Assembly (NCBI GenBank): GCA_005790965.1
Contig: SXTL01000042.1
Location: 1-10,037, forward strand
Direction: 5' to 3'
DNA from: Burkholderiales bacterium
GTDB lineage: Bacteria > Pseudomonadota > Gammaproteobacteria > Burkholderiales > Thiobacillaceae
DNA: 10,037 nt
Shown: positions 1 to 5,982 of the stretch, piece after piece
Numbering within the stretch: the stretch's first letter is position 1
Layout of the letters: every line of letters starts with the position of its first letter
Translations under genes and position numbers: made by a program
The notes under the pieces: model-generated
What the model was told of the DNA's origin: nothing
The model's database searches: none
The model's input: only the letters and a program-made list of their open reading frames with translations

Positions 1-402
1 ATGTTCAAGCAGCCCGGTGCGATGCCGGAGGCGGTTCTGGAAAGTGCGCAGCGGGCGATGCGCGCCGAGTACCAGCGCGAGATGGACCGGCTCGAATCAC
101 ATCTGCCGCTGTTGGCGACGATTGGCTCGGTGTCACCCTATGTGGGCTTGTTCGGAACGGTCTGGGGCATCATGAACGCCTTCCGTGGCCTGTCGAATGT
201 CTCGCAGGCGACGCTGGCGCATGTCGCGCCGGGCATTGCCGAGGCGCTGGTGGCGTCGGCCATTGGTCGGTTTGCCGCCATCCCGGCGGTGATCGCCGAC
301 AACCATTTCTCCCATGAATTCGACCGTCTGGCCAATCGCTTTGATGTCTTCATGGAAGAGTTTTCCAATGTCATGCAGCGCTGGGGGCATCAGAAGTCAT
401 GA
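1..402 (+). CDS. tolQ: TolQ, C-terminal part (5' end cut by window edge)
   Basis: Proton-channel subunit of the inner-membrane Tol motor (MotA/TolQ/ExbB family), which works with TolR and TolA. The 133 visible residues match the C-terminal part of TolQ; the family is usually about 220-230 residues, so roughly 90-100 N-terminal residues including the first membrane helix lie upstream. The ATG at base 1 is therefore probably an internal Met. Family hallmarks are GLFGTVWGIMNAF (second pore helix, about residues 49-61) and the APGIAEALVASAIG stretch leading into the third helix, then the FMEEF cytoplasmic tail motif near residue 116. Ser86 stands where E. coli TolQ has the pore threonine Thr178, as I recall it. 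Arg90 and Asp100 replace residues that are normally hydrophobic or aromatic (Leu and Tyr in E. coli). The stop codon overlaps the tolR start as ATGA. Confidence 0.95.
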   Translation: MFKQPGAMPEAVLESAQRAMRAEYQREMDRLESHLPLLATIGSVSPYVGLFGTVWGIMNAFRGLSNVSQATLAHVAPGIAEALVASAIGRFAAIPAVIADNHFSHEFDRLANRFDVFMEEFSNVMQRWGHQKS

Positions 403-815
403 TCCGGCAACGCCCGCGCCGTGCCATGAGCCAGATGAATGTGGTTCCCTACATTGATGTGATGCTGGTGTTGCTGGTCATCTTCATGGCGACGGCGCCG
501 TTCCTGAGCCCGTCGCAGGTTGAGCTGCCGCGGATGGGTCAGGGCAGTAGTACCCCGGTTGGGCCCCTGGAGGTGGTGCTGCGGAGCGATGCCTCGCTGA
601 TGTTGCGCGATCGAGCGGCGGACGGACGCGAGGAGGCCTTTACCGAGGGGCGTCTGGTGGCCGAGTTGCGGGCCCGGCAAGCAGCCCGGCCGGGCCAGCC
701 CGTGGTATTGGCGGGTGACCGCAACCTGCGTTACGAGCAAGTGATGCGCCTGATGGATCTGCTCCAGCGCGGTGGGGTCGAACGCATTGGCCTGCTGGTC
801 CAACCGGCTTCATGA
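399..815 (+). CDS. tolR: TolR, ExbD/TolR family proton-channel subunit
   Basis: Inner-membrane partner of TolQ. Its single membrane helix carries the proton-binding aspartate, and its periplasmic domain contacts peptidoglycan. The 138-residue length is normal for the family (about 140). The N-terminus is short and basic (RQRPRR), followed by MNVVPYIDVMLVLLVIFM (residues 13-30). Asp20 within YIDVML is the expected protonatable residue, equivalent to Asp23 of E. coli TolR. The C-terminal stretch RNLRYEQVMRLMDLLQ followed by IGLLVQ is the usual periplasmic fold of the family. The ATG at 399 overlaps the tolQ stop by four bases (ATGA) and the gene ends in another ATGA overlap with tolA, so the three are probably translationally coupled. 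No missing residues or breaks are seen. Confidence 0.97.
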   Translation: MIRQRPRRAMSQMNVVPYIDVMLVLLVIFMATAPFLSPSQVELPRMGQGSSTPVGPLEVVLRSDASLMLRDRAADGREEAFTEGRLVAELRARQAARPGQPVVLAGDRNLRYEQVMRLMDLLQRGGVERIGLLVQPAS

Positions 816-1621
816 GTGCTTGGGCGATGCCGCGTGCGGCAGGGTCTGCCCGAGCCCCGGCGGGGGATCGTTCATCACTGTGGGCTGGCTTGTTATCGGC
901 GCTGGTTCACGCAGGACTGGTGCTAGCGCTGGTGCTGGGCGTCTCGTGGCGTAATGCGCCCGATCAGCCGGTCCAGGCCGAGATCTGGACGCAATTGCCG
1001 GGACCGACGCTAGCGCCCCAACCAGAACGCGTGGTTGAGGCGCCGCCCAAGGCTGAAGCGCCGCCCATCCGCAAGCCGGATATTGCCATTAAAGCCGCCA
1101 AGCCAAAAGCGGAGCCCAAGCAAGCTAAACTGCCAAGCGCCAAGGCGGAACAGAAACGGCGCGAGTTAGAGAAACGCGAGCAGCGCGAGCAACGCGAGGC
1201 GGCCCGCCGGGTGCTGGAGCAGGAGTTGCTGCGCGAGGAAAAGATGGCCATGGCGGCGGAGTTGGAGCAGGTGCAGTTGCGGCGCCAGCGGGCCGAGACG
1301 CAGGCGCGTACAACGGCTCAACTCAAGGCGATGGCGCTGCGGGATGCCCAAGACCGCATCCGTCTCAAGATTCGCGGTGTGCTCCGCATTCCGGAAGGAA
1401 TCAAGGGCAATCCGGAGGTGGTGTATGTGGTGCGCCTATTCCCCAATGGCGAGATTATGGGAACGCCAGAGAAGCTGCAATCGAGCGGTCAGCCGGCGTA
1501 TGACGCGGCGGTAGAAGCGGCCATCCTCAAGGCCTCCCCGTTGCCGCTGCCCACGGGTGCAGGGCTGGCGGCAGATTTTCGTGGGGGGCTGGAGTTGCGT
1601 TTTCGGCCGCGTGAAGGATAG
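812..1621 (+). CDS. tolA: TolA, inner membrane-anchored periplasm-spanning protein
   Basis: TolA transmits energy from the TolQR motor to TolB/Pal at the outer membrane during division. The 269 residues show the three-part layout: a cytoplasmic segment and one membrane helix (about residues 24-46, SALVHAGLVLALVLGVSW), a Pro/Ala/Lys/Glu-rich then strongly helical middle (about 70-185, with EKREQREQREAARR), and a C-terminal TolA/TonB-like domain (about 190-269) containing YVVRLFPNGEIMG and AYDAAVEAAILKASPLPLP. The membrane helix keeps Ser29, His33 and Leu40 of the S-x3-H-x6-L-x3-S motif, but position 44 is Val with a Ser at 45. The protein is much shorter than E. coli TolA (421 residues), mainly in the helical arm. 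The ATG at 812 overlaps the tolR stop; ATG 827 is a less likely alternative. Confidence 0.94.
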   Translation: MSAWAMPRAAGSARAPAGDRSSLWAGLLSALVHAGLVLALVLGVSWRNAPDQPVQAEIWTQLPGPTLAPQPERVVEAPPKAEAPPIRKPDIAIKAAKPKAEPKQAKLPSAKAEQKRRELEKREQREQREAARRVLEQELLREEKMAMAAELEQVQLRRQRAETQARTTAQLKAMALRDAQDRIRLKIRGVLRIPEGIKGNPEVVYVVRLFPNGEIMGTPEKLQSSGQPAYDAAVEAAILKASPLPLPTGAGLAADFRGGLELRFRPREG

Positions 1622-1631
1622 CCATGGCCGG

Positions 1632-1640
1632 TGCTACAAT
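1632..1640 (+). promoter_or_regulatory. Candidate extended -10 promoter for tolB-pal-cpoB
   Basis: The 51-nt gap between tolA and tolB holds TGCTACAAT: an extended -10 TG one base before TACAAT (1635-1640), which matches five of six sigma-70 consensus bases. The -35 region is poor (GTGAAG at 1611-1616, 18-nt spacing, three of six), as is common for extended -10 promoters. Transcription would start near 1647, giving a leader of about 26 nt before the tolB GTG. In E. coli tolB also has its own promoter in addition to read-through from tolQRA, which fits. The motif is seen; promoter activity is inferred. Confidence 0.5.
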
Positions 1641-1672
1641 GGCCCTGTCTCAGGGTAGGGTAAATAGATTCG

Positions 1673-2926
1673 GTGCCGCGCGTAATTATTAGCCTGTTGT
1701 TGCTGTGGATGGCCGGCCCGGCGTGGTCGGCGATGACCATTGAGATCGTTGGTGGTGCCGCCAACCGCATTGTGGTGGCGATCGGTCCCTTTGGCCCGGT
1801 GGCCGCCGGCCAGGAGGATGTCGCACGGGTTTTGGCCGACGATCTTTCTCTGAGCGGCCAATTTCGCATCGTCAACGAGGCCTCTTTGCAGGTGGGCGAT
1901 GTGTTGACCGCCGGTTTCGGCCGGATGCGCAAGAATGATGTCGATGCGGTCGTGGTGGGCCAGGTGACGACCTTGCCAGACAAGAATATTGAGGTGCGTT
2001 TCCGGCTTTATGATGCGGTGCGGGCGCGCCAGATGGTCGGTTTCAGCTATGTGGTGCCGCCCAGAGCCCTGCGTGGTGTGGCGCACCGCATTGCCGAGGA
2101 AGTGCATCTGGCCTTGTTGGGGTCACCCGGTGCCTATGGTGGACGAATCACCTATGTGGTCAAGCAAGCCGGCCGCTATGCCCTCAAGATTTCTGATGTG
2201 GATGGGCACAACGCCTCCAGCGTCTTTGAATCGGCCGAGCCGATTATCTCGCCGGCCTGGTCACCCGATGGAACTCAGATGGCCTATGTCTCCTTTGAAG
2301 AGCGCCGCCCCATCGTCTATGTGCAGACCTTGAGCGACGGTAAGCGCAGGGCGGTGGCCCGGTTCCGGGGCTCAAACTCTGCACCCGCCTGGTCGCCGGA
2401 CGGAAAACACTTGGTGGTGGCCCTGACGCGGGATCAGTCTTCGCAGTTATATCAGGTCGATGCGTCGGGCCAGGGCGACCCGGTTCGTTTGCTGCGGAGT
2501 GCGTCCATTGATACCGAGCCGGTCTATAGCCCGGAGGGGCGTTTCATCTTTTTTACCTCCGACCGGGGCGGATCGCCGCAGATTTATCGCTTTGAACGGG
2601 CCACGGGCGAGACCCAGCGCATCACTTTTGATGGCAGCTACAATGTCTCGCCGGCGCTATCCAAAGACGGGCGCTGGCTGGCCTTTGTGCACCGCGTCGA
2701 GGGGGCCTTCCGGATCGCGGTCATGGAGTTGTCTACGCGACAGGTGCAAGTCTTAACCGAAACCGATTATGATCAGGCGCCGAGTTTTGCATCAAATGAT
2801 CGCATCGTGCTTTACGCCACCCGGATACAGGGCCGAGGTGTGCTGGCGACCGTTTCCCTGGATGGCAAGATCAAGCAGCGGTTGACGCAAGAAGGGGATT
2901 TGCGCGAACCGGCGTGGTCGCCTTAA
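1673..2926 (+). CDS. tolB: TolB, periplasmic beta-propeller protein of the Tol-Pal system
   Basis: Soluble periplasmic protein that binds Pal through its propeller and TolA through its N-terminus. The 417 residues fit the family (about 430). The GTG start is supported by an in-frame TAA at 1661-1663 just upstream and by a complete Sec signal peptide from this start (basic PR, hydrophobic VIISLLLLWMAG, cleavage about AWSA at residue 20). The next ATG (1709) would delete the signal core. An alpha/beta N-domain spans about residues 21-150. The propeller from about 155 shows repeated blades marked by AWSPDG (twice), VYSPEG, ALSKDG and a final REPAWSP at the C-terminus. A purine tract AGGGTAGGG (1652-1660) lies 12 nt before the start, longer than ideal for a Shine-Dalgarno site. 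Confidence 0.96.
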   Translation: MPRVIISLLLLWMAGPAWSAMTIEIVGGAANRIVVAIGPFGPVAAGQEDVARVLADDLSLSGQFRIVNEASLQVGDVLTAGFGRMRKNDVDAVVVGQVTTLPDKNIEVRFRLYDAVRARQMVGFSYVVPPRALRGVAHRIAEEVHLALLGSPGAYGGRITYVVKQAGRYALKISDVDGHNASSVFESAEPIISPAWSPDGTQMAYVSFEERRPIVYVQTLSDGKRRAVARFRGSNSAPAWSPDGKHLVVALTRDQSSQLYQVDASGQGDPVRLLRSASIDTEPVYSPEGRFIFFTSDRGGSPQIYRFERATGETQRITFDGSYNVSPALSKDGRWLAFVHRVEGAFRIAVMELSTRQVQVLTETDYDQAPSFASNDRIVLYATRIQGRGVLATVSLDGKIKQRLTQEGDLREPAWSP

Positions 2927-2931
2927 GAGAT

Positions 2932-2939
2932 AAGGTAGG
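2932..2939 (+). promoter_or_regulatory. Ribosome binding site of pal
   Basis: AAGGTAGG lies six bases before the pal ATG in the 19-nt gap after tolB. It is the clearest Shine-Dalgarno match within the tol cluster, consistent with high Pal synthesis as a major lipoprotein, and it fixes the pal start at 2946. Confidence 0.7.
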
Positions 2940-2945
2940 TATTTC

Positions 2946-3602
2946 ATGCTTCGTTATGCTGTGATGGGAATCGTTCTGACCATGACCTTGGCCGGGTGTG
3001 CAAGCAAGCCAAGCAAAGAGGCGCCGATCGAAAATCGGGGTGCTGCGGAGTTGGCGAACGCCGCAGGGCTGCCGCCTGCGCCGGGCGTAGCGAGCAAGGG
3101 ATCTGTGGCCGAACCCGTGAAGGCCAAGAAAGCTGCGCTTGAGGCGGGGCAAACGCGCCCGCTGCGCGCCGATGAAATGCAGGCAAAGCCACTGGAGGCT
3201 CCGGCGGTCCCGGGGGCGGCCAAGACCGAGCCGGTCAAGAGTGCCGTAGTGGCAGAAGTGGTTCGCCCGAAGGCGCGGACTTTCCAGTTCGCTTATGACA
3301 GCGCGGCCCTGGCGGCGACCGATCACGCAACCCTCGAAGCGCACGGGGCCTTTATGAAGGCGCAACCGAAGCTGGAAATCCTGGTGCAGGGCCATGCCGA
3401 TGAGCGCGGTAGCCGTGAGTACAACTTGGCGCTGGGTCAGCGTCGGGCTGAAAGCGTCAAACAGGCGTTGGGTCTGCTAGGCATTCCCGATGCGCGCATT
3501 GAGGCGGTTAGCCTGGGTTCAGAGAAGCCTGCCGTTGAAGGGCATGACGAGTCGGCGTGGAAGCAAAACCGTCGTGCAGTCTTGATCTACAAAGACGAGT
3601 GA
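2946..3602 (+). CDS. pal: Pal, peptidoglycan-associated outer-membrane lipoprotein
   Basis: Outer-membrane lipoprotein that binds peptidoglycan through an OmpA-like domain and cycles between TolB and the cell wall. The N-terminal signal ends in the lipobox LAGC with lipidated Cys18. Residue 19 is Ala and 20 Ser, with no Asp at +2, consistent with outer-membrane sorting. The OmpA-like domain covers about residues 112-218. It has FQFAYDSAAL at its start, QGHADERGSREYNLALGQRRA in the diaminopimelate-binding region (given here as a motif; key residues are the Asp of HADERG and the Arg pair of GQRRA), and NRRAVLIY at the end. At 218 residues it is longer than E. coli Pal (173). The extra length is a low-complexity Ala/Lys/Pro/Glu linker of about 90 residues between the lipid anchor and the domain. 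Confidence 0.95.
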   Translation: MLRYAVMGIVLTMTLAGCASKPSKEAPIENRGAAELANAAGLPPAPGVASKGSVAEPVKAKKAALEAGQTRPLRADEMQAKPLEAPAVPGAAKTEPVKSAVVAEVVRPKARTFQFAYDSAALAATDHATLEAHGAFMKAQPKLEILVQGHADERGSREYNLALGQRRAESVKQALGLLGIPDARIEAVSLGSEKPAVEGHDESAWKQNRRAVLIYKDE

Positions 3603-3610
3603 TAAGAAAG

Positions 3611-4462
3611 ATGCGTAGCTTACGGGTAGTCCTTTTGTTAAGCATGGCCCTGTGTTTGCCGCCGGTTGCGGCGGCAGAATCGGCGCGTGCCGAGGCCGCG
3701 GGCGTTGACAGCCGGCGTATGCAGGAGCGTTTGGATCGTCTCGAAGCGCAGCTTCAGAATCAGGGCCTGCTTGGCTTGCTGACCCGCTTGGAGGAAAACA
3801 AGTCGGATATCGCCCGGCTGCGGGGAGCGTTGGAGGAGTTTTCACACCAGTTGAAGCTGGCCGAGCAGCGCCAGAAAGATTACTACCAGGACATTGACCA
3901 ACGCCTGAAGGCGCTGGATGCGCGCCAAGGCACCCTGGCCGGACAGCTCTCCAAGTCGGCCGAGGGGCTTAACCTGCAAGCGGCGGGTGCGCTCAAGGGT
4001 GCGGCCAAGCCCGCTGTTCCAGCCGTGTTGGCGCCGGTGACCAGCGCAGCGGCGGGCGCTCCGACTCCCACTCCGACCCCCGTGGGCGTTGAGGGTATGG
4101 CCCTGTACGAGAAGGGTTCGGCCATTTTCAAGCGCGGAAAATATCCGGAGGCCGTGGCCGCCTTTGAACACTATGTGAAGGATTATCCAGACAGCGACCT
4201 GACGGCGAACGCCCTCTACTGGCTGGGTTTGTCGTATCTGGCGATGGAAGATTTTAAACAGGCCGCCGAGGTGCAACAGCGCCTGATCAAGAGTTTCCCC
4301 AAGCATGACAAGCGGGCCGACGCGATGCTCAGTCTGGCGCGGGTGCAGGCGCGGCTGAAACAAAACGCAGCGGCGCGCGAGACGCTGGATCAACTGATCG
4401 CACAATATCCCAAGAGCAAGGCCGCGGGCACCGGCCGCAAGCTGCGCGCCATTCTCGACTGA
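3611..4462 (+). CDS. cpoB: CpoB (YbgF), Tol-Pal associated TPR protein
   Basis: Periplasmic protein that in E. coli joins TolA and PBP1B to coordinate outer-membrane constriction with septal wall synthesis. From ATG 3611 it has 283 residues: a Sec signal (MRSLR then VVLLLSMALCL, cleavage about residue 22 after VAAA), a coiled-coil region (about 35-110, rich in Leu, Glu and Gln, including LDRLEAQLQNQGLLGLL), an Ala/Pro linker ending in TPTPTP, and a C-terminal TPR domain (about 160-283) with YEKGSAIFKRGKYPEAVAAF, ALYWLGLSYLAMEDFKQAA and ARLKQNAAARETL. This is the family architecture. GTG at 3599 is an alternative in-frame start that would give a GTGA overlap with the pal stop. I prefer the ATG because it gives a compact signal peptide, but neither start has a convincing ribosome binding site. 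A longer GTG start at 3557 inside pal is unlikely. Confidence 0.9.
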   Translation: MRSLRVVLLLSMALCLPPVAAAESARAEAAGVDSRRMQERLDRLEAQLQNQGLLGLLTRLEENKSDIARLRGALEEFSHQLKLAEQRQKDYYQDIDQRLKALDARQGTLAGQLSKSAEGLNLQAAGALKGAAKPAVPAVLAPVTSAAAGAPTPTPTPVGVEGMALYEKGSAIFKRGKYPEAVAAFEHYVKDYPDSDLTANALYWLGLSYLAMEDFKQAAEVQQRLIKSFPKHDKRADAMLSLARVQARLKQNAAARETLDQLIAQYPKSKAAGTGRKLRAILD

Positions 4463-4467
4463 TTCGT

Positions 4468-5124
4468 ATGCCGGTCTCGGGCTCAGCGACGCTGCGGGTC
4501 AGCGAGATCTTTTTCTCCTTGCAAGGCGAAGCAAGCCGGGTGGGTTTGCCAACCGTCTTTGTGCGGCTGACGGGATGCCCGCTGCGCTGTGTATATTGTG
4601 ATACGGACTATGCCTTTTCCGGCGGCGAGACGCAGACGCTGGCTGCGATCCTGGCCCGAGTTCGGGCTTTTCCGACCCGCCATGTAACGGTCACCGGGGG
4701 CGAGCCTCTGGCGCAACGCGCCTGCACCGATTTGCTGACCCTGCTCTGCGATGCGGGCCTCGATGTCTCGCTCGAGACCAGCGGTGCGCTTGATATCGCC
4801 CCGGTCGATGCGCGAGTGGCGCGCATTGTCGATCTCAAGACACCGGCCTCAGGCGAAGTGGCACGAAATCTCTGGTCCAATATTGCCCACCTCACGCCCC
4901 GGGACGAAGTGAAGTTCGTTTTGGCCGATGCGGCGGACTATGCCTGGGCCGTTGCGCAGATTCGGCAGCATCGCTTGGCGGAGCGTTGCCCGCTGTTGTT
5001 TTCAGCCGTGCATGGTCAGTTGAGCCCTTCGCAACTAGCCGACTGGATCCTTCGCGATAGCCTGCCGGTGCGTCTGCAGGTGCAATTGCACAAGCTGTTG
5101 TGGACGGAGTCTCGGGGCCGATGA
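4468..5124 (+). CDS. queE: QueE, 7-carboxy-7-deazaguanine synthase (radical SAM)
   Basis: Converts 6-carboxy-tetrahydropterin to 7-carboxy-7-deazaguanine, the ring-contraction step on the way to preQ0 and queuosine. The 218 residues match the family (E. coli 223). The radical SAM cluster motif CPLRCVYC gives Cys37, Cys41 and Cys44, followed directly by DTDYAF, typical of QueE. Upstream, SEIFFSLQGEA (residues 12-22) is the usual substrate/SAM loop, and TGGEPL (76-81) is the SAM-binding glycine-rich motif. The C-terminus RLQVQLHKLLW is the common QueE ending. It begins 5 nt after cpoB with no clear ribosome binding site, suggesting coupling to the upstream gene, and overlaps queC by ATGA. Neither queD nor queF is in the window. 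Confidence 0.96.
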   Translation: MPVSGSATLRVSEIFFSLQGEASRVGLPTVFVRLTGCPLRCVYCDTDYAFSGGETQTLAAILARVRAFPTRHVTVTGGEPLAQRACTDLLTLLCDAGLDVSLETSGALDIAPVDARVARIVDLKTPASGEVARNLWSNIAHLTPRDEVKFVLADAADYAWAVAQIRQHRLAERCPLLFSAVHGQLSPSQLADWILRDSLPVRLQVQLHKLLWTESRGR

Positions 5125-5876
5125 GTACAGCGATGCACGCAACAATGGACGCAACAACCAACGCGACAATGAACGCAACAACGGCGCCTGAGTTTGCCCC
5201 GAAGCGCGCCGTCATCCTGCTCTCCGGGGGGCTTGATTCGGCTACCACGCTGGCCTTGGCGCGTGCCGAGGGTTATGCCTGTTTCGCCTTGAGCGTGTCC
5301 TATGGGCAGCGTCACCTCGCCGAGTTGGCCGCCGCCGCCCGGGTGGCTCAGGCAATGGGCGGGGTGGAACATCGGGTGGTGCATCTTGATATTGACCAGT
5401 TTGGTGGCTCGGCGCTGACCGATCCGCGCATTCAGGTCCCTGAAACGCCCAGTACGGGCATTCCGGTGACCTATGTCCCGGCCCGCAATACCGTGATGTT
5501 GTCGCTGGCCTTGGGCTGGGCCGAGGTGCTGGGCGCCGAGGCTATTTTTATCGGGATTAATGCCGTTGATTATTCGGGCTATCCCGACTGCCGGCCGGCG
5601 TTTGTCGAGGCCTTTCAGCGTTTGGCCGATGTGGCGACCCAGCGCACCACCGAGGGCCAGTCGATCCGCATTGCGGCACCGCTGATCGTCTTGAGCAAGG
5701 CCGAAATTATTCGCCTGGGTGTGTCCTTGGGCGTCGATTACAGCCAGACCGTGTCCTGCTATCAGGCCGATGCTGACGGGCGGGCCTGCGGGCGCTGTGA
5801 TTCCTGCCGTCTGCGGCGGGAGGGTTTTGCGGTGGCTGGGCTGCCTGATCCAACGCGCTACAGCGCGTCGTCTTGA
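5121..5876 (+). CDS. queC: QueC, 7-cyano-7-deazaguanine (preQ0) synthase
   Basis: ATP-dependent enzyme that turns 7-carboxy-7-deazaguanine into preQ0, following QueE. The PP-loop SGGLDS is at residues 35-40. VPARNTVMLSLA and GINAVDYSGYPDCRPAF are family motifs. The zinc site is Cys213 plus CGRCDSC (Cys223, Cys226, Cys229). From ATG 5121, which overlaps the queE stop as ATGA, the protein is 251 residues, longer than E. coli QueC (231). The excess is an N-terminal extension of about 27 residues, rich in Met, Ala, Thr and Asn and encoded by a 12-bp tandem repeat. In-frame ATGs at 5133, 5145 and 5169 could also serve as starts, so the true N-terminus is uncertain. GGAG at 5106-5109 is a weak ribosome binding site for 5121. 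The GTG at 5100 is inside queE and unlikely. Confidence 0.95.
   Translation: MSTAMHATMDATTNATMNATTAPEFAPKRAVILLSGGLDSATTLALARAEGYACFALSVSYGQRHLAELAAAARVAQAMGGVEHRVVHLDIDQFGGSALTDPRIQVPETPSTGIPVTYVPARNTVMLSLALGWAEVLGAEAIFIGINAVDYSGYPDCRPAFVEAFQRLADVATQRTTEGQSIRIAAPLIVLSKAEIIRLGVSLGVDYSQTVSCYQADADGRACGRCDSCRLRREGFAVAGLPDPTRYSASS
5133..5180 (+). repeat. 12-bp tandem repeat, four units, at the 5' end of queC
   Basis: Four consecutive 12-base units follow the pattern ATGNACGCAACA: ATGCACGCAACA (5133), ATGGACGCAACA (5145), the diverged ACCAACGCGACA (5157) and ATGAACGCAACA (5169). Each unit encodes Met/Thr, His/Asp/Asn, Ala, Thr, so the repeat keeps the reading frame. It forms the QueC N-terminal extension before the conserved KRAVILLSGG. 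Confidence 0.9.
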
Positions 5877-5934
5877 CCGCCGCGGGGTTTTCTACTGATA
5901 CATTCATACCGGACCGAAGCGCAGAATCCCTCGC

Positions 5935-5940
5935 TACAAT
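5935..5940 (+). promoter_or_regulatory. Candidate -10 element upstream of the YeeE/YedE gene
   Basis: The 106-nt gap after queC contains TACAAT, five of six sigma-70 consensus bases. The best -35 match (CGGACC at 5910-5915, 19-nt spacing) is weak and there is no TG extension. Transcription would begin near 5947, about 36 nt before the start codon. The gap between queC and this gene is the longest one before 7623, which suggests a separate transcription unit. Confidence 0.35.
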
Positions 5941-5971
5941 CGCGGCCACACCCATTGCGCTAGAACGCCTT

Positions 5972-5977
5972 GAGGAG
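5972..5977 (+). promoter_or_regulatory. Ribosome binding site of the YeeE/YedE gene
   Basis: GAGGAG sits five bases before ATG 5983. It favours ATG 5983 over the adjacent in-frame GTG 5980, which would leave only two bases of spacing. Confidence 0.7.
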
Positions 5978-5982
5978 ATGTG

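Noticed and set aside
1489..1983. Long antisense frame across the tolA-tolB junction
   Set aside because: It is the shadow of two well-supported genes on the + strand, with no recognisable domain and no start signal.
3557..3610. Upstream GTG start for cpoB
   Set aside because: It lies deep inside pal and would put 18 non-conserved residues before an intact signal peptide.
5854..5867. Hairpin CGCGC-TACA-GCGCG near the end of queC as a terminator
   Set aside because: It lies within coding sequence, the stem is only five pairs, and it is not followed by a T tract.
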